The notes under the pieces were generated by a model. That model saw only the letters and a program-made list of their open reading frames with translations. It ran no database searches and was not told the origin of the DNA. A stretch of DNA of 64,000 bases from Tenebrio molitor. Taxonomy: Eukaryota > Arthropoda > Insecta > Coleoptera > Tenebrionidae. A program made the translations under genes and the position numbers. The stretch is from contig NC_091049.1 in NCBI RefSeq assembly GCF_963966145.1, positions 2,604,001 through 2,668,000 on the forward strand, given 5' to 3'. This document shows positions 43,418-54,654 of the stretch, in pieces. Within the stretch, counting starts at the first letter, position 1. Each line of letters starts with the position of its first letter.

Positions 43418-44319
43418 ATGAAGACGTTAACATTTTTTAGTGCGTGGTGGTGTTTGATGAACTTCTGCAACACTACAAAACTCCGTAAATCATTTCTTCG
43501 GAGGAAATTTTTAACAACTTAACACTGCGATTGTTTCAGCTTCTTCGTTTACAAAATGTGACAAGAAAGAACCAGATTTCGACAACTGCTTGTCTGCAGC
43601 AATCAAGAACGCCATCACTCAACTAGACAAACCACTTAAGGAGCATAATCTACCAAGCTTTGAACCATTTTTTCTGCCGTTCTTCTTACCCAAAGAAGAT
43701 GGAATAAAACGTGACCTCCACTGCAAGTTCAAAAATTTCAAGATCTTCGGCCACACCACAATCACCGACCTGAAAGCAAAGTAAGCAACGACAATACACC
43801 CCGTCCTAATAAAACTACAATTTCTCTCGACAGAATGGATTTGGAAAAAAACACCCTGACCATCTCAATCACCAATCCCGAAGTTCGATACGAACATGAT
43901 TACGAAGCCAAGGGTGCAGTGTTTTTTTTACCCATTGATTCCGCAGGTCACGCACTTGTCACTGCACGTGAGTATTTTTTGACGAGTCAAAGAAGAAATG
44001 CATTTTGAAGGGAGTTTCAGAGAATGTGACGTACAATCTTACTTTTGCGTTCGAAGAGTATACGAGGGACGGTCAAAATTATTTGCTGGTGGTCGATTCT
44101 AAGCTGAAGATGGCGCCACAGTCGTTGACAATCCGCTACGAGAATTTCTTTGACGACGAGATCTTGAACGACAGATTTTCTCGCAAGATCAGTGCAAGCT
44201 GGAAAGGAGCTCTTGACAATTTTGCAGCTGTATACTTTGACAGTTATGCCCAAGGTTATGGCAATGTGTTTAATAGATTCTTGGAAGAGGTGCCTCTTAG
44301 TGAGTTATTTGACAGTTGA
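43418..44319 (+). CDS. takeout/JHBP-like secreted protein, gene 12 (sub-type E)
   Basis: Exons 43418-43484, 43540-43780, 43834-43967, 44021-44319. Exon 1 has one extra codon (MKTLTFFSAWWCLMNFC), exon 2 one extra codon (PKEDGIKRD loop), and exon 4 one fewer, ending SELFDS without the usual G-V. The KCDKKEPDFDNC cysteine motif has a charge change. Exon 3 starts MDLEKNTLTISITNPEVRYEHDYEAKG. The promoter is the variant ACCTTGAATAAAAAACGATAAC rather than the ...ACTGGAA form, and there is no clear TATAAATA (AGATTAATACG). Confidence 0.85.
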
Positions 44320-45550
44320 TTTTTCATGTGACGTTTAGCTTGTAAAACTATGATTAACAGTCATGTAAAAATAAAAGAAATTAAAAAAAAATAAGTAGTC
44401 GGAAAATTTATTTTTTTCTCTCAATACAATACAGGGTGTTATTGAAATACGTGGAAAAATTTTAACCACAAGCTACTGGCTTCATGTAGAAAAATATTTA
44501 AAAAATCCCGTCAAAAAATAAAATGACATTTAATTTTTCGTAGGTAAAATTTTGGCACATTTTAAAAATACACCCTTGTATATCATATTTTATAAAATGT
44601 ACGCCAATGCTAAATAACCTCTAGGAAGTATGGTTTAAAACAAGGAAACCGCATTAGTGTACGTTTTAAAAAATATGATATACAGGGTGTACTTTTAAAA
44701 TGTGCCGAAATTTTACCTACGAGGTTGTGGGACAACGTAGAAGACTAAAAGCAATTAAAAAAAATTGTAGCTTAAAAAATACCTACATGTCATTTCATTT
44801 TTTTGACATAGGATTTTTTAAATATTTTTTCCGTGTTCTAGATGAAGCCAGTAGCTCGTGGTTAAAATTTTTCCGCGCATTTCAATAACACCCTGTATGT
44901 ACGTGATCTCTTCATGTTGTCAAGTCTTCATTGAACTAGGAGAAGGAACCAACAGTGAAATAAATTTTCTACTGGAAATGACATTACTAAGGAGTCATCA
45001 TGATTTAATGTCACTAAAAAATCTTATCAAATTGATTAGAGAAAGCCGGATTCAGCCTTGAGAAAAATGACACAAGAAGAAAAAGATGAACAACTATTTG
45101 TAAGACACAAAAGCAACAATTTCTCAATCTTGAAGTGGAAGAAATTGTGAAGAGTCTTTGGGAAGAAGAAGAAAATAAAGACGAGTCATGTGATGAAAGT
45201 CATTTTGCTTTGTAGGATGTCTTTGAGGGTAGCACAGATTTTCATATAGAAGCTTTTGAGGGTTTGGATTATTTAAAAAAAATCATCAATCACTCTAATA
45301 AATAACAAAGAGCAATACAATTATTTTTCTATTTTATAACACTAGTTTAGTAACTTTTATATCGACTCAACTAACTTTTCCATCTCGTTTTTTCCTTCTC
45401 ACATTCCTTCTATCTTTCCAACAGTTGCATCTTCAAACATTTCTTCACCGTCAAGCTCATTGCAACTATTAAAGTACACTTTCATTTTGATTTTGTTAAA
45501 TTTAGATCAGAATCTTTGCTTTGCTTTCGATTAAAATAAGAACACATCGG
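44320..45550. other. spacer between genes 12 and 13
   Basis: Holds a TA-flanked TIR element (44432-44895) and then sequence (44910-45300) with short Glu/Asp/Lys-rich ORF fragments (for example the frame ending WEEEENKDESCDESHFAL). These do not match a family I know and may be a decayed gene. AATAAA for gene 12 is at about 44370. Confidence 0.45.
44432..44895. mobile_element. 464-bp TA-flanked TIR element with inner palindrome
   Basis: Ends CAGGGTGTTATTGAAATACG and GCATTTCAATAACACCCTG. A second inverted pair inside (TATATCATATTTTATAAAA / AAAAAATATGATATACAGGG) repeats a CAGGGTGT end, as if one element had been inserted in, or fused with, a relative. No ORF. Confidence 0.72.
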
Positions 45551-45551
45551 A

Positions 45552-45714
45552 AACCTTGAAGAAACTGGAAAACAAAACAACAAGAAAAAAGTGGAAAAAG
45601 TCACTTGTTGATTGCGTCTGCAACAAGTTTACAAATGTGATTCTAAATAATTCTTCACATATAAATACGACCTACCACACCTATCTTCAGACTGTCTCCA
45701 ACAACAGTTTCAAA
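45552..45714 (+). promoter_or_regulatory. promoter module upstream of gene 13
   Basis: AACCTTGAAGAAACTGGAA, then CTGCAACAAGTTTACAAATG and ATAAATACG before the ATG at 45715. Confidence 0.5.
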
Positions 45715-47275
45715 ATGAAACAGTTAACATTTTTCAGTGTACTGTGTTTGGCGATCTCTTGCAACCCCCTAAAACTGCGTAAATCATTAGTTTCGAAGAA
45801 ATTCTTCATTCAGACTAGGGATGGGACATCGAACACAAACATCGATGTTCAATATCGGTGTTGACATCGGTAGCGACCATCGATGGGTAGGAAACATCGA
45901 ACAAAAAACATCGATATTTTGAAACATCGATGGTATTAAAAATTGGGGTGAAAATAGTCATTTGAACATATTACATTAATAAGTTGATAAAAAACATGTT
46001 TAAAGTACAAAAAGTAAAATATCAAAAAATTAAAATTAGGTAGCTAGGTATCCAACTAGAATTACGAAAATTATAGGTTCCAAAAACTTTTATCAATAGA
46101 TTGCAAAAATAATAAAATTGACAACAAGAAGTCTTTCACTTCTGTTCTGTTCACTTTCAACCCTTTCAACTCAGACTCAGAATGAAACGCAAAAGTAAAT
46201 GTGATGGCAGCGCCGCAGCGGAAACCGATCAACCGATCCCGATCTGCGAAGTGCGAAGTCAGGGCCAAATATACACGTGCACTTCCCAGAAGGGCCGTTC
46301 CCGTCATCTCTTGGAAACTATATTCCTGTTTGTTTTTTTTTTTTGTCGATGTTCGATGTTTTATTACGAACATCGATAAAATATTGACGTTTGAAAAAGA
46401 ATACCATCGATGTCAAAATATTGAAGATTGAAATCAAAACATCGATGTTCGGCTAACATCGATGTATATCGCCCATCCCTAATTCAGACCTGTGATTGTT
46501 GCAGCTTCTTCATTTACAAAATGCGACAAGAGAAAAAGTGATTTCAACGCTTGCTTATCTGAAGCGATCAAGAACGCCATCACCCAACTGGACAGACCAT
46601 TGGAAGACTACGACCTGCCAAGTTTCGAACCATTCTTCGTGCCGTTCTTCTTACCAAAACCTGGAAAGGCACTGGATCTCGACGGCAAGTTCAAAAACTT
46701 CAACATTTTCGGCCACACCAAGATCACCGATTTGACAGCAACGTAAGCAACGACAATACAGTGCGTTCCAAAAATCATTTCTCCAAACAGGATGAATTTC
46801 GAAGATAAAACCTTGACCATCTCAATCACCAACCCTGAGGTTCGCTACGAACACGATTACGTAGCCAAAGGTGTGATGTTTGTTTTGCCAATCGATGCTT
46901 CAGGTCCTGCGCTTGTCACAGCACGTAAGTCTTCTTCACGAAACTGAAGAAATACACTCGGAGGTCGTTTTAGAGAATGTGACGTACACACTCACTTTCA
47001 CATTCGAAGAGTACACCAGAGACAACCAAAACTATTTACTAGTGGTCGACACTCAACTGAAGATGGCGCCGCGAGCGATGAGCGGCCGTTATGACAATTT
47101 GTTCAAGGACAAAGCTTTGAACGACGCTTTTAGTCGAGAAATGAGCGCAGATTGGAAGAAACCGTTTGGGCACTTTTCATCCATATATTTTGACAGTTAT
47201 GCCCAATGGTACGGCAACGTTTTCAACAGATTTTTGGAAAAAGTACCACTTACTGAGCTTTTTGACGGCAAATAA
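45715..47275 (+). CDS. takeout/JHBP-like secreted protein, gene 13 (sub-type E)
   Basis: Exons 45715-45778, 46505-46742, 46791-46924, 46974-47275; 245 aa. Signal peptide MKQLTFFSVLCLAISCNP. Then KCDKRKSDFNACLSEAIK, SFEPFFVPFFLPKPGK, ITNPEVRYEHDYVAKG, EYTRDNQNYLLVVDTQLKM, ending PLTELFDGK. Intron 1 is 726 bp instead of about 52 bp because of a hAT-type MITE. Its splice donor (GTAAAT) and acceptor (TTGCAG) survive, so the gene should still splice. Confidence 0.87.
45817..46481. mobile_element. 665-bp hAT-type MITE in intron 1 of gene 13
   Basis: Ends TAGGGATGGGACATCG and CGCCCATCCCTA, with an exact 8-bp target duplication ATTCAGAC (45809-45816 and 46482-46489), the hAT hallmark. Many ACATCGATGTT repeats lie near both ends, as subterminal sites. 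The middle carries no transposase; a short frame at 46182 is incidental. Confidence 0.85.
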
Positions 47276-47517
47276 TTTGTATCTCGCGTACACAAATAAA
47301 ATTTCTCTTTCTTTCTCAACAATTTTTTTTTTCGAAAACCTGCCTCAAGACTACGCCACGACCTCTTTACTATTTAAATGTTTGTAAATTTATGTTAATT
47401 TCTTCTTAGGACAGGTCAGTTAAATTCACGGACAAACCACTATTAGCGACGGTTGCGCAACTATTACACAGTCTCGTATATTTTAACAGGACGTTGCTGA
47501 CCCTCACATAGCTGCGC

Positions 47518-47838
47518 TTGAATTCTATTGTACGGAATTCGTTTTTTCGGTACAGTTCCTCTGCATCTGTCGCAATTATTTGCAACAACTGCAAATCAAG
47601 AAGCTCCGAGATTTGCATTTTTCAGCAAAAGGTCAAATTAAAATACTTAATAACGACAGCAATTTCTTTTATTTTGGTCTGCTCTTATGGAAAAACGAAC
47701 AAACATTGCAAAATAAACAATGACATCGCTGAAGTTTTTCGAAAAATCTTCCCACTTGACCAAATTCCTCAAATCCTTGATCGCTTCTTGAGGAAAGTTC
47801 CTATTACTGAAATATTTGATGGTCTCAGTAAATAATCT
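47518..47838 (+). pseudogene. exon 4-like relic of a takeout-like gene
   Basis: The frame ending at 47835 closes with PQILDRFLRKVPITEIFDGL, the C-terminal signature of the family (compare FNNFLSKVPITEIFNGV in gene 14). The upstream part of the 105-codon frame has no family motifs, and exons 2 and 3 are not found. It sits just after gene 13. Confidence 0.55.
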
Positions 47839-47839
47839 T

Positions 47840-48335
47840 TTGCACATTATGTTTTATAAAATAATCTTCATTTTTGTTTATATGTGTATATGTAGTAATC
47901 TAAAAATATATTCCATCAAAGAAGAAAGTAATTTTTTTCATTAGAAGACAAAATAGTAGAGCAGAATTACAGCACATTTTTCAAGCTCAAACGCGTTGAC
48001 AAACAAAGAAGTTTCATTCGTTTCTTATGAGTTGTGAGATCATGGCTTCTTCAATTTGGCGGTTTTTGATTAATTTGGACAAATTCTGCAAAGACAATAC
48101 CGAAGACGACATCATAATTGAAGTGCAAAGAGCAGCTCATCATTTATTGGGTGTGACCAAGAGAGACCATTGAAAAGTAACGTCAGCAAGGAAGAACCAG
48201 GAGTTCTGCGTCATCTGGGAGAAGACATAGTGGTATTGGAAGATGACAAAGACGATGCAACGGTTGTGGTGAAGAAATAAGACTACAAACAAGAGATCAC
48301 TCATTGCCAGCCAAGAGGTTGTTCACAGAGGAGAC
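47840..48335. other. spacer with short unrecognised ORFs
   Basis: A 43-codon frame at 48042-48173 (starts MASSIWRFLINLDKFC) is followed by a frame ending EEPGVLRHLGEDIVVLEDD near 48280. They could be parts of a decayed small gene. I recognise no family and give no function. Confidence 0.25.
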
Positions 48336-48339
48336 TTTT

Positions 48340-50480
48340 TATCCCAAGAATGTGAGATCTAGGGGAGATCTGCCGAAGATACTGGAAGATTCAGAATACA
48401 GGGAGGTGCGTGGGAGATTTGGGGGAAATAGAGGGGAGTTAGGGGGAGATATGGGGGATCTAGAATGGGCGATAACGGGAGATGTGGGGTGGAAGATGCA
48501 GAGAGATTTATGAAAGATTCTAGAGAAGAGTCAGGGAGAGCCGGGAGTACATAGAGATTTGCAGGACATCCAACAAGATCTTGTTGAGGTAGAGGAAGAT
48601 TTTGGATGGGAGAGGTAGAAAGATTCATGGAAGATATGTAAAGGTTTGGGGGAGCTACAGGGAGACTAGGAGAGATACGGGAGATCCAAAATAGGAGGTG
48701 TAGGAAAAGATTTACGGAAGACACTGGAGAACAGTCGAGGAGATCCGGGGAACATATATGAAGATCTGAAGGAGATTTTGAGGAAGTACAGAAAGATGCA
48801 AAGAGATTCATGGGAGATATGGAAGATTTGGGGGAGATAAGGGGCAGACAGGGGACATCCAAGAATGGAAGATTATGGAGATTTGGAATGAAAGATGCAG
48901 AAAGATTTAGGAAAGATACTGTGAAAGATTCGGGAAGATCTGGGGGACATATTTGGAGATCTGGTGAAAATCTAGAGAGATCTTGAGGAGGTACAGGGAG
49001 ACTTGGGGAGATAGAGATAGATTAGGGGTAGACAGAGGAGATCCAGAATGGAAGACATATGAAGATTTGGAATGGGAGATGCAGAGTGATTTATGGAAGA
49101 TGGGACAAGATACGGAGGAAATAGAAGGAGGTTAGGGGGAGATGTGGGAGATTTAAAATAGGAGATTAGAGATTTTTACGGTAGATATTAGAAGAGAGTC
49201 AGGGAGTTTCGAAGACATATATGGGTATCTCGAAGAGATACTGAAAGATTCAGAATTTAGGCAAATTCGTGTGAGACATGTGAAGATGAGATGAGAGATA
49301 CAGAGTGATTTATGGAAGATGAGGCGAGATCCGGGGCAATAGAAAGAGGTTAGGAGTAGATATGGGAGATCCAGAATGGGAGAGATTTACGAAAAATACT
49401 AGGGAAAAGTCAGGGAGATTCGGTGATATACATGATATTCTAGAGGACATCCGAAGAAATCTTGAGGACGTACAGGAAAATTGGGAATGGGAGAGGCAGC
49501 GAGATTCATGGAAAATACGTGGAGATTTGGGGAAAATACAGGGAGGTTATGGGGAGATCCCGGAGAGTTAAAAAAAGTAGATGCATGGAGATTACAGATT
49601 ACATACTACGCAGAAGAGAGTCACGGAGATTCGGGGGACATATATGAAGAAGAGATCCAAAGAGATCTTGAGGAAGCACAACAAGATGCAAAGAGATTCA
49701 TGGAAGATTAGGGAGATTTAGGGGAGATACAGATAGGCAAAGGAGATCCAGAATAGTTGATGTATGCAGAGAGATTTAGGAAAAGAAGAGTCGGGAAGAT
49801 CTGGGGAACATATGTGGAGATCTGGAGAAGATCTAGAGAGATCTTGAGGAGGTACAGGAAAATCCTGGATGGGAAATCAAGAGAGATTGGTGAAAGATAT
49901 ACAGGGAGATTAGGGGGAGATACTAGAAGAGAGTCAGGAAGGTTTGGGGGGACATATATCGAGATCTGGAAGATCAGGCAGATCCGTGGAAGGTAGATGA
50001 AGGATGAGATGAAATAGAGGGAGGTTAGGGGCAGATATGGGAGATTAGGGGGAGTTAAAAAAAGAAGATGTAGGGAGATCAGAGAGTTTTACAGTAGATA
50101 CTACATAGAAGAGAGTCAAGGGGACAAAAATAGAGATCTAGAAGAAATACAAAGAGATCTTGAGGAAGTACAGCAAGATGCTAAGAGATTCATGATTCAT
50201 GGAAGATTGGGGAGATTTGGGGAAGATACAGATAGACAAAAGAGATCCAGACGGGGAGATATATGGAGATTTGGAATGGAAGATGTAGAGAGATTTAGGA
50301 AAGATACTGGAGAAGAGTCTGGAAGATCTGGAGGACATACATGGAGATCTGGAGAAGATCCAGAGAGATCTTGAGGAGGTACAGGAATGTAAAATACAGA
50401 GAGATTCTTGGAAGTTATACGGAGATTTGGGGGAGATACAGTGATACCCGGGGGAAATGTAGGTAGACCCGTGGAAGTAG
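48340..50480 (+). repeat. 2.1-kb purine-rich degenerate satellite
   Basis: The plus strand is almost free of C and built of variants of GGGAGAT, AGAGATTTA, GGAAGATAC, GAGGACATA and AGATCTTGAGGAAGTACAG. Short units of about 10-25 bp are grouped in higher-order blocks that repeat every few hundred bases (AGAGATCTTGAGGA.GTACAG.. at about 48990, 49680, 49840, 50160 and 50370). ORFs in it on either strand are by-products. Strong strand asymmetry could favour triplex or R-loop formation. Confidence 0.85.
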
Positions 50481-51045
50481 AGGGAGAAAAGACACGTCGC
50501 TTCGGGTTTAAGAAACAGGCGAATCAAACCAGGACAGAAAAGAATACACCGGATGGTTAATGGTCAAGGTGGACTGGATTGTCTTTACTTCAAATAATTA
50601 TCCATTCACTCGTTATTATTAAGTAATATATTTTAAGTAATTGTCATTGCTTCACATAAGTATTTACCAAATGAAAACATTGCTTACAAAAATTGATGTC
50701 AGATTTCCTCGAGTGACATTTTCTGATAGTCTAGAAAATAATTTGTTGATCTACTTAAACAGCGACTTCAATGTCATTGGGTTTAGAAACAAATTAATCG
50801 CACTTGTGAAGAAACACCTCATTGAGCAACAACCAATCAAACCTGAAGAGACAAAAAAAGCAGTAAATCAATAAGTGACGTGGTGTCGGATTATTATTTA
50901 ATAATTGTACAAGTTTCGCTAGCTCGATAAAGGTCTAGCACAAAACAAGTTTGCCAAATCATTTCGAAACAGTTTTTTTTCCTTCCATCACATATAAATG
51001 TAACAAACCACTGCGGTTTTTTAGAACGTTATCAACCGTTCCAAA
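50481..51045. other. spacer and gene 14 upstream region
   Basis: A 77-codon frame at 50641-50874 (starts MSLLHISIYQMKTLLTK) matches nothing I know. The gene 14 promoter lacks the AACCTTGAATAAACTGG box; the nearest TATA-like sequence is CATATAAATG at about 50991. Confidence 0.35.
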
Positions 51046-51935
51046 ATGAAGACGTTCCTCTTGTTCGGTCTCTTGTTCTTGATAAAATCTTGCAGCTCCT
51101 TGACGATGCGTAAGTAGCGACCCTTCGCCACCACCATTCTTAACCACCATTGCAGCTTACACGTTCAAAAGATGCGACAAGAGAACGTCAGACTTCAACG
51201 ACTGTCTCTCGGACGCCATCCAGGACGCCATCAGCCAGCTGGACAGGCCGATGGAAGAGTACGGCCTTCCAAGCTTGGAACCTCTCCAACTGTCCAACGT
51301 ATCACCGAGACTCGGACGAAAAGTGGACTTCCAGCACAGCTACAAGAACTTCAAGATCTACGGCCGTACCAAAATCAGCAAAACGAAAGCCAAGTAAGTG
51401 TACAAGTTCTTACGGGCTTGATAACGACAAAGTGTGTTGACAGTATGAATTTTTATGACAAGACGTTGGCAATACAACTGACCAATCCGGAGGTCCGGTA
51501 CGAGTTTGACTACGAGGCCAAGGGGAAGATGTTTCTTCTGCCGATTGACACCTCGGGACATGCAACTGTCATCTTGCGTGAGTCCCCTCTCGACAACCAC
51601 TTTTAGATCGTGCTTCTTCGCTCATTTTAGACAACGTCACCTACGATGTCACGTACATGTTCGGGGAACACACCAAGGACAACAAAAAATATTTCCAAGT
51701 GATTGACTTCAACTTCGAGATGAAACCACAAGACGTGACGTTGCTTTTCCAAAATCTCTTGAAAGACAAAGAACTGAACGATGCGTTTAGCAGAGCGATG
51801 AGCAAAGACTGGAAGCAAGTTTTTGGGGGGATCGGGTACCTCTATGCACAGACCTACGGAAAGACCTACAGTGTCATATTTAACAATTTCTTGAGCAAAG
51901 TTCCTATCACTGAAATATTTAACGGAGTCAATTGA
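51046..51935 (+). CDS. takeout/JHBP-like secreted protein, gene 14 (sub-type F)
   Basis: Exons 51046-51109, 51156-51393, 51444-51577, 51631-51935; 246 aa. Signal peptide MKTFLLFGLLFLIKSCSS. Exon 2 begins PYTFKRCDKRTSDFNDCLSDAIQ and has YGLPSLEPLQLSNVSPRLGRKVDF. Exon 3 has ITNPEV replaced by LTNPEVRYEFDYEAKGKMFLLPIDTSG. Exon 4 begins DNVTYDVTYMFGEHTKDNKKYFQVID and ends ITEIFNGVN. The coding sequence is more GC-rich than in the other genes. It lies beyond the satellite and is clearly older than the A-E expansion; closest to gene 15. Confidence 0.87.
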
Positions 51936-52700
51936 TTTATTTATTATAAATAGTTTTTGTTGGTTGTTTTTGATTAAAGATTTTTACTAGTTTTTGTTTT
52001 GGTTTCATCTAATGTCAAAGAATAAAAACAAATCGAGTTGCTAACGAGGCAACGAGGTCGTCGCTTAATTGGTCAATCACTCTGAGCGATGAAGAAATAG
52101 AGTCGATGGTTCTGCAGCCAGATATACCACTACTGAAGAGAAAAAAATGGTACCAGTGGAAGAAACGGGTGCAAACTTCGCTGGAACCATCGTCGACAAA
52201 GATTTTCTTCATTCTTTCTTCTAGTTTTTGATTTTTTCCTTTTGGCAAACCTGTCCCACCAGTTTGGACGAATTGAAAATGCAAATGACTACTTGAAGGT
52301 GACAAATAAAAAGAGAAAAGTGTTGTCAATTTGTTAACAAAGATCAATAAATCAATGTAAAAAAATATTTTAAAATGCAAAATGTTAATTAAGAAGTATC
52401 AAAAACAACAGTCTACGTCTTCGTTGTTAAATTAAATTATCCAGGCAGTTGTCCATTTCTGATTGGTTTGTCTTCTTTTTTGGTTCTGTTCAGAAAGCTG
52501 TGAGGGTGGAAGGTTAGATCTTCGTTTGAAATGAGCGTCATCAATTAAAATCTCGACCAAGACGTTAAGGAATTAGTATTCATGTCATTAAAATAAAATT
52601 GTATAAATTTTAATAAAAACCAGACCGCACCAAATAAAAGAAGCAAAAGAAGAATTATGACATTCTGTACATTACACAACTTCTGCGTCTTAAATAAATT
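51936..52700. other. spacer between genes 14 and 15
   Basis: Polyadenylation-type ATTAAA signals follow gene 14. The rest is AT-rich, with no gene or repeat that I recognise. A TATA-like CATATAAATACC at about 52720 precedes gene 15. Confidence 0.5.
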
Positions 52701-52778
52701 ATTTGGAAACAGCTTTGCAACATATAAATACCAACTAAAGTACCAACTCTTCAGAGTACCATCAGCACCCGCGCCAAA

Positions 52779-53672
52779 ATGAAGATCCTGATGTTCCTCA
52801 GCGGCTTATCTTTGGCACAACTCAGCTACTCGTTGAGTTTGCGTAAGTCCAACACTCCTGCACTACCATCGTTACCTTGTTGTTTCGCAGCTCCAACATT
52901 CCAAAAATGTGACAAGAAGAAATCCGATTTCAACGAGTGCTTGTCGCGAGCAATCCAAAACGCCATCGTCAATTTGGACAAACCTTTGGAGGAATATGGT
53001 TTACCCAGTTTCGAGCCCTTCTTGTTGCCCAGCATCCCACCCAGCCTTGGTCGAAAAATCGATTTCGAACACACGTTCAAGAATTGTAAGATTTTTGGGC
53101 GCACCAAGATCAGCAGTACCAAAGCGAAGTAAGGTCACGGTCGTGGCATCCGCTTTTGATTGTGTTTCTTGTTCCCAAAGCATGGACTTCCACGACATGA
53201 CCTTGACCATAGCGATCACCAATCCCGAGATCCAATACGTCCTGGATTACGAAGCTAGAGGTAAAATGTTTCTGCTGCCGGTTGACACCTCGGGGCCAGC
53301 AACGCTGCTGTCGTGTGAGGATTTGTGCGTCCAGAACTCACCCCAAATCACTATATTTGTGTCTTTGCAGACAACGTGACCTACACTATCACGTTCACTT
53401 TTGAGGAATACATCAAAGATGGAAAAACACATCTGCACGTGATTCACAATAACTTGGTGATGCAGCCGCAAGACGTGATCTTCAATTTTGAAAATGTGTT
53501 CCAAGACAAAGAACTGAATGATGGTTTCAATCGAGCTATGAGCAGAAAGTGGAAACAAATCTTGAGTGACATCGGACCGTTATATTTGGCCAATTACGGA
53601 CAAGCTTATGCCGCCATATTTAACAATCTCTTAAGCAAGGTACCTCTCGAGGAACTCTTTGATGGGGTGTAA
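52779..53672 (+). CDS. takeout/JHBP-like secreted protein, gene 15 (sub-type F)
   Basis: Exons 52779-52842, 52891-53128, 53181-53314, 53371-53672; 245 aa. Signal peptide MKILMFLSGLSLAQLSYS. Then PTFQKCDKKKSDFNECLSRA, YGLPSFEPFLLPSIPPSLGRK, ITNPEIQYVLDYEARGKMFLLPVDTSG, EYIKDGKTHLHVIHNNLVM, and the ending PLEELFDGV, the most canonical takeout-like end in the array. Intron 1 (48 bp) has no stop and keeps the frame, so unspliced RNA would encode a 16-residue insertion. AATAAA at about 53706. Confidence 0.88.
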
Positions 53673-54640
53673 CAACAAACCTGTTCGAGTCGCTGTATTT
53701 TCTTCAATAAACTTGTTGCGTTCCTTTTATTTTTGCTTTTTAAGCGCAGTACCAGCAAAAGTAGTACCTACCAAGTACGCACCACTCGGCAAATAAGTCC
53801 AATAGAATTTTTTTAACATTTTTCTGACGTTTACGGTAATCTCTTCTACACCGTTAGTGCGCCATTTTTGGGACACCTGCATAAACAAAAATTGGAATAA
53901 TACAGGGTGTCGCAAAATTAACGTATTCCAAGTCGGGGGTCTTGAAGGGAAAAATCTCAGGAATCTCGAAAAAATAAAATAAAAAATATAGGGGGGGGGG
54001 TTTACAAAAATATATGGGCCTGAAGGTTCAAACTCTTCATTATGTTTTCTTCAAATAAAAAATATAAATGGTTGACATTCATTTTGAAATATGGTGAGGA
54101 TGATTATGTAAAATATTAAAATATAAATGAAAAGACATTTCTTGAAAAAACAACTTTATCTCGAAAAAATAAGAGTTTTATTTTTCCAGTTTTTGTTCAA
54201 AAGGGAAGTACAACATAGCTAGAATATTAATCAGGTACTTTTGAACAAATATTGGCAACTTTGATATTTTTTTCAAAGTGACAGAATTTTTTTTTAAAAC
54301 ATTTTTATTTGGTCAACAGGATGTCCCCTACTAAGCCTCGAACTCGGAATGCAATAATTTTAAGACACCCTGTATAATTGCAAGATCATTTATTAAAGAA
54401 ATCATAATGAGTCGTTTTTTGTGGTTGAAGTGAGTTCAACGATCAACGAAAAAAGGCGAATTCTTGAACGTATAAATAATTTTGACGTGACAAGTTCATT
54501 GTCAATCTCATTCAACACTTGATTACGAATCCGTGAAAAACTAAACAGGTTTAAAATGTAGAGCGAAATTGTGAACAGAAGGAACTTTACGAAATTGTTA
54601 ACTAAAGGTTTCATTAATTAGAGACAATTGGGAAAATGTT
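53673..54640. other. spacer after gene 15
   Basis: Contains the 470-bp TIR element at 53903-54372. The remainder is AT-rich with no gene. Confidence 0.5.
53903..54372. mobile_element. 470-bp TA-flanked TIR element
   Basis: Ends CAGGGTGTCGCAAAATTA and ATTTTAAGACACCCTG, with TA on both sides; the arms are diverged beyond the first 40 bases. A G-run (53990-54000) is present. Non-coding. Confidence 0.68.
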
Positions 54641-54654
54641 TCTTTTGCGAAATC

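Noticed and set aside
46071..46431. ORFs inside the hAT-type MITE as a transposase
   Set aside because: They are 65-100 codons, on opposite strands, without a DDE or zinc-finger motif.
48340..50480. CRISPR-like or simple microsatellite array
   Set aside because: Units are degenerate and of variable spacing with no conserved direct repeat and spacer pattern. CRISPR is not expected in an animal genome.
48359..50527. ORFs on both strands of the purine-rich satellite
   Set aside because: Low-complexity by-products of the repeat unit; no start context, introns or domain.
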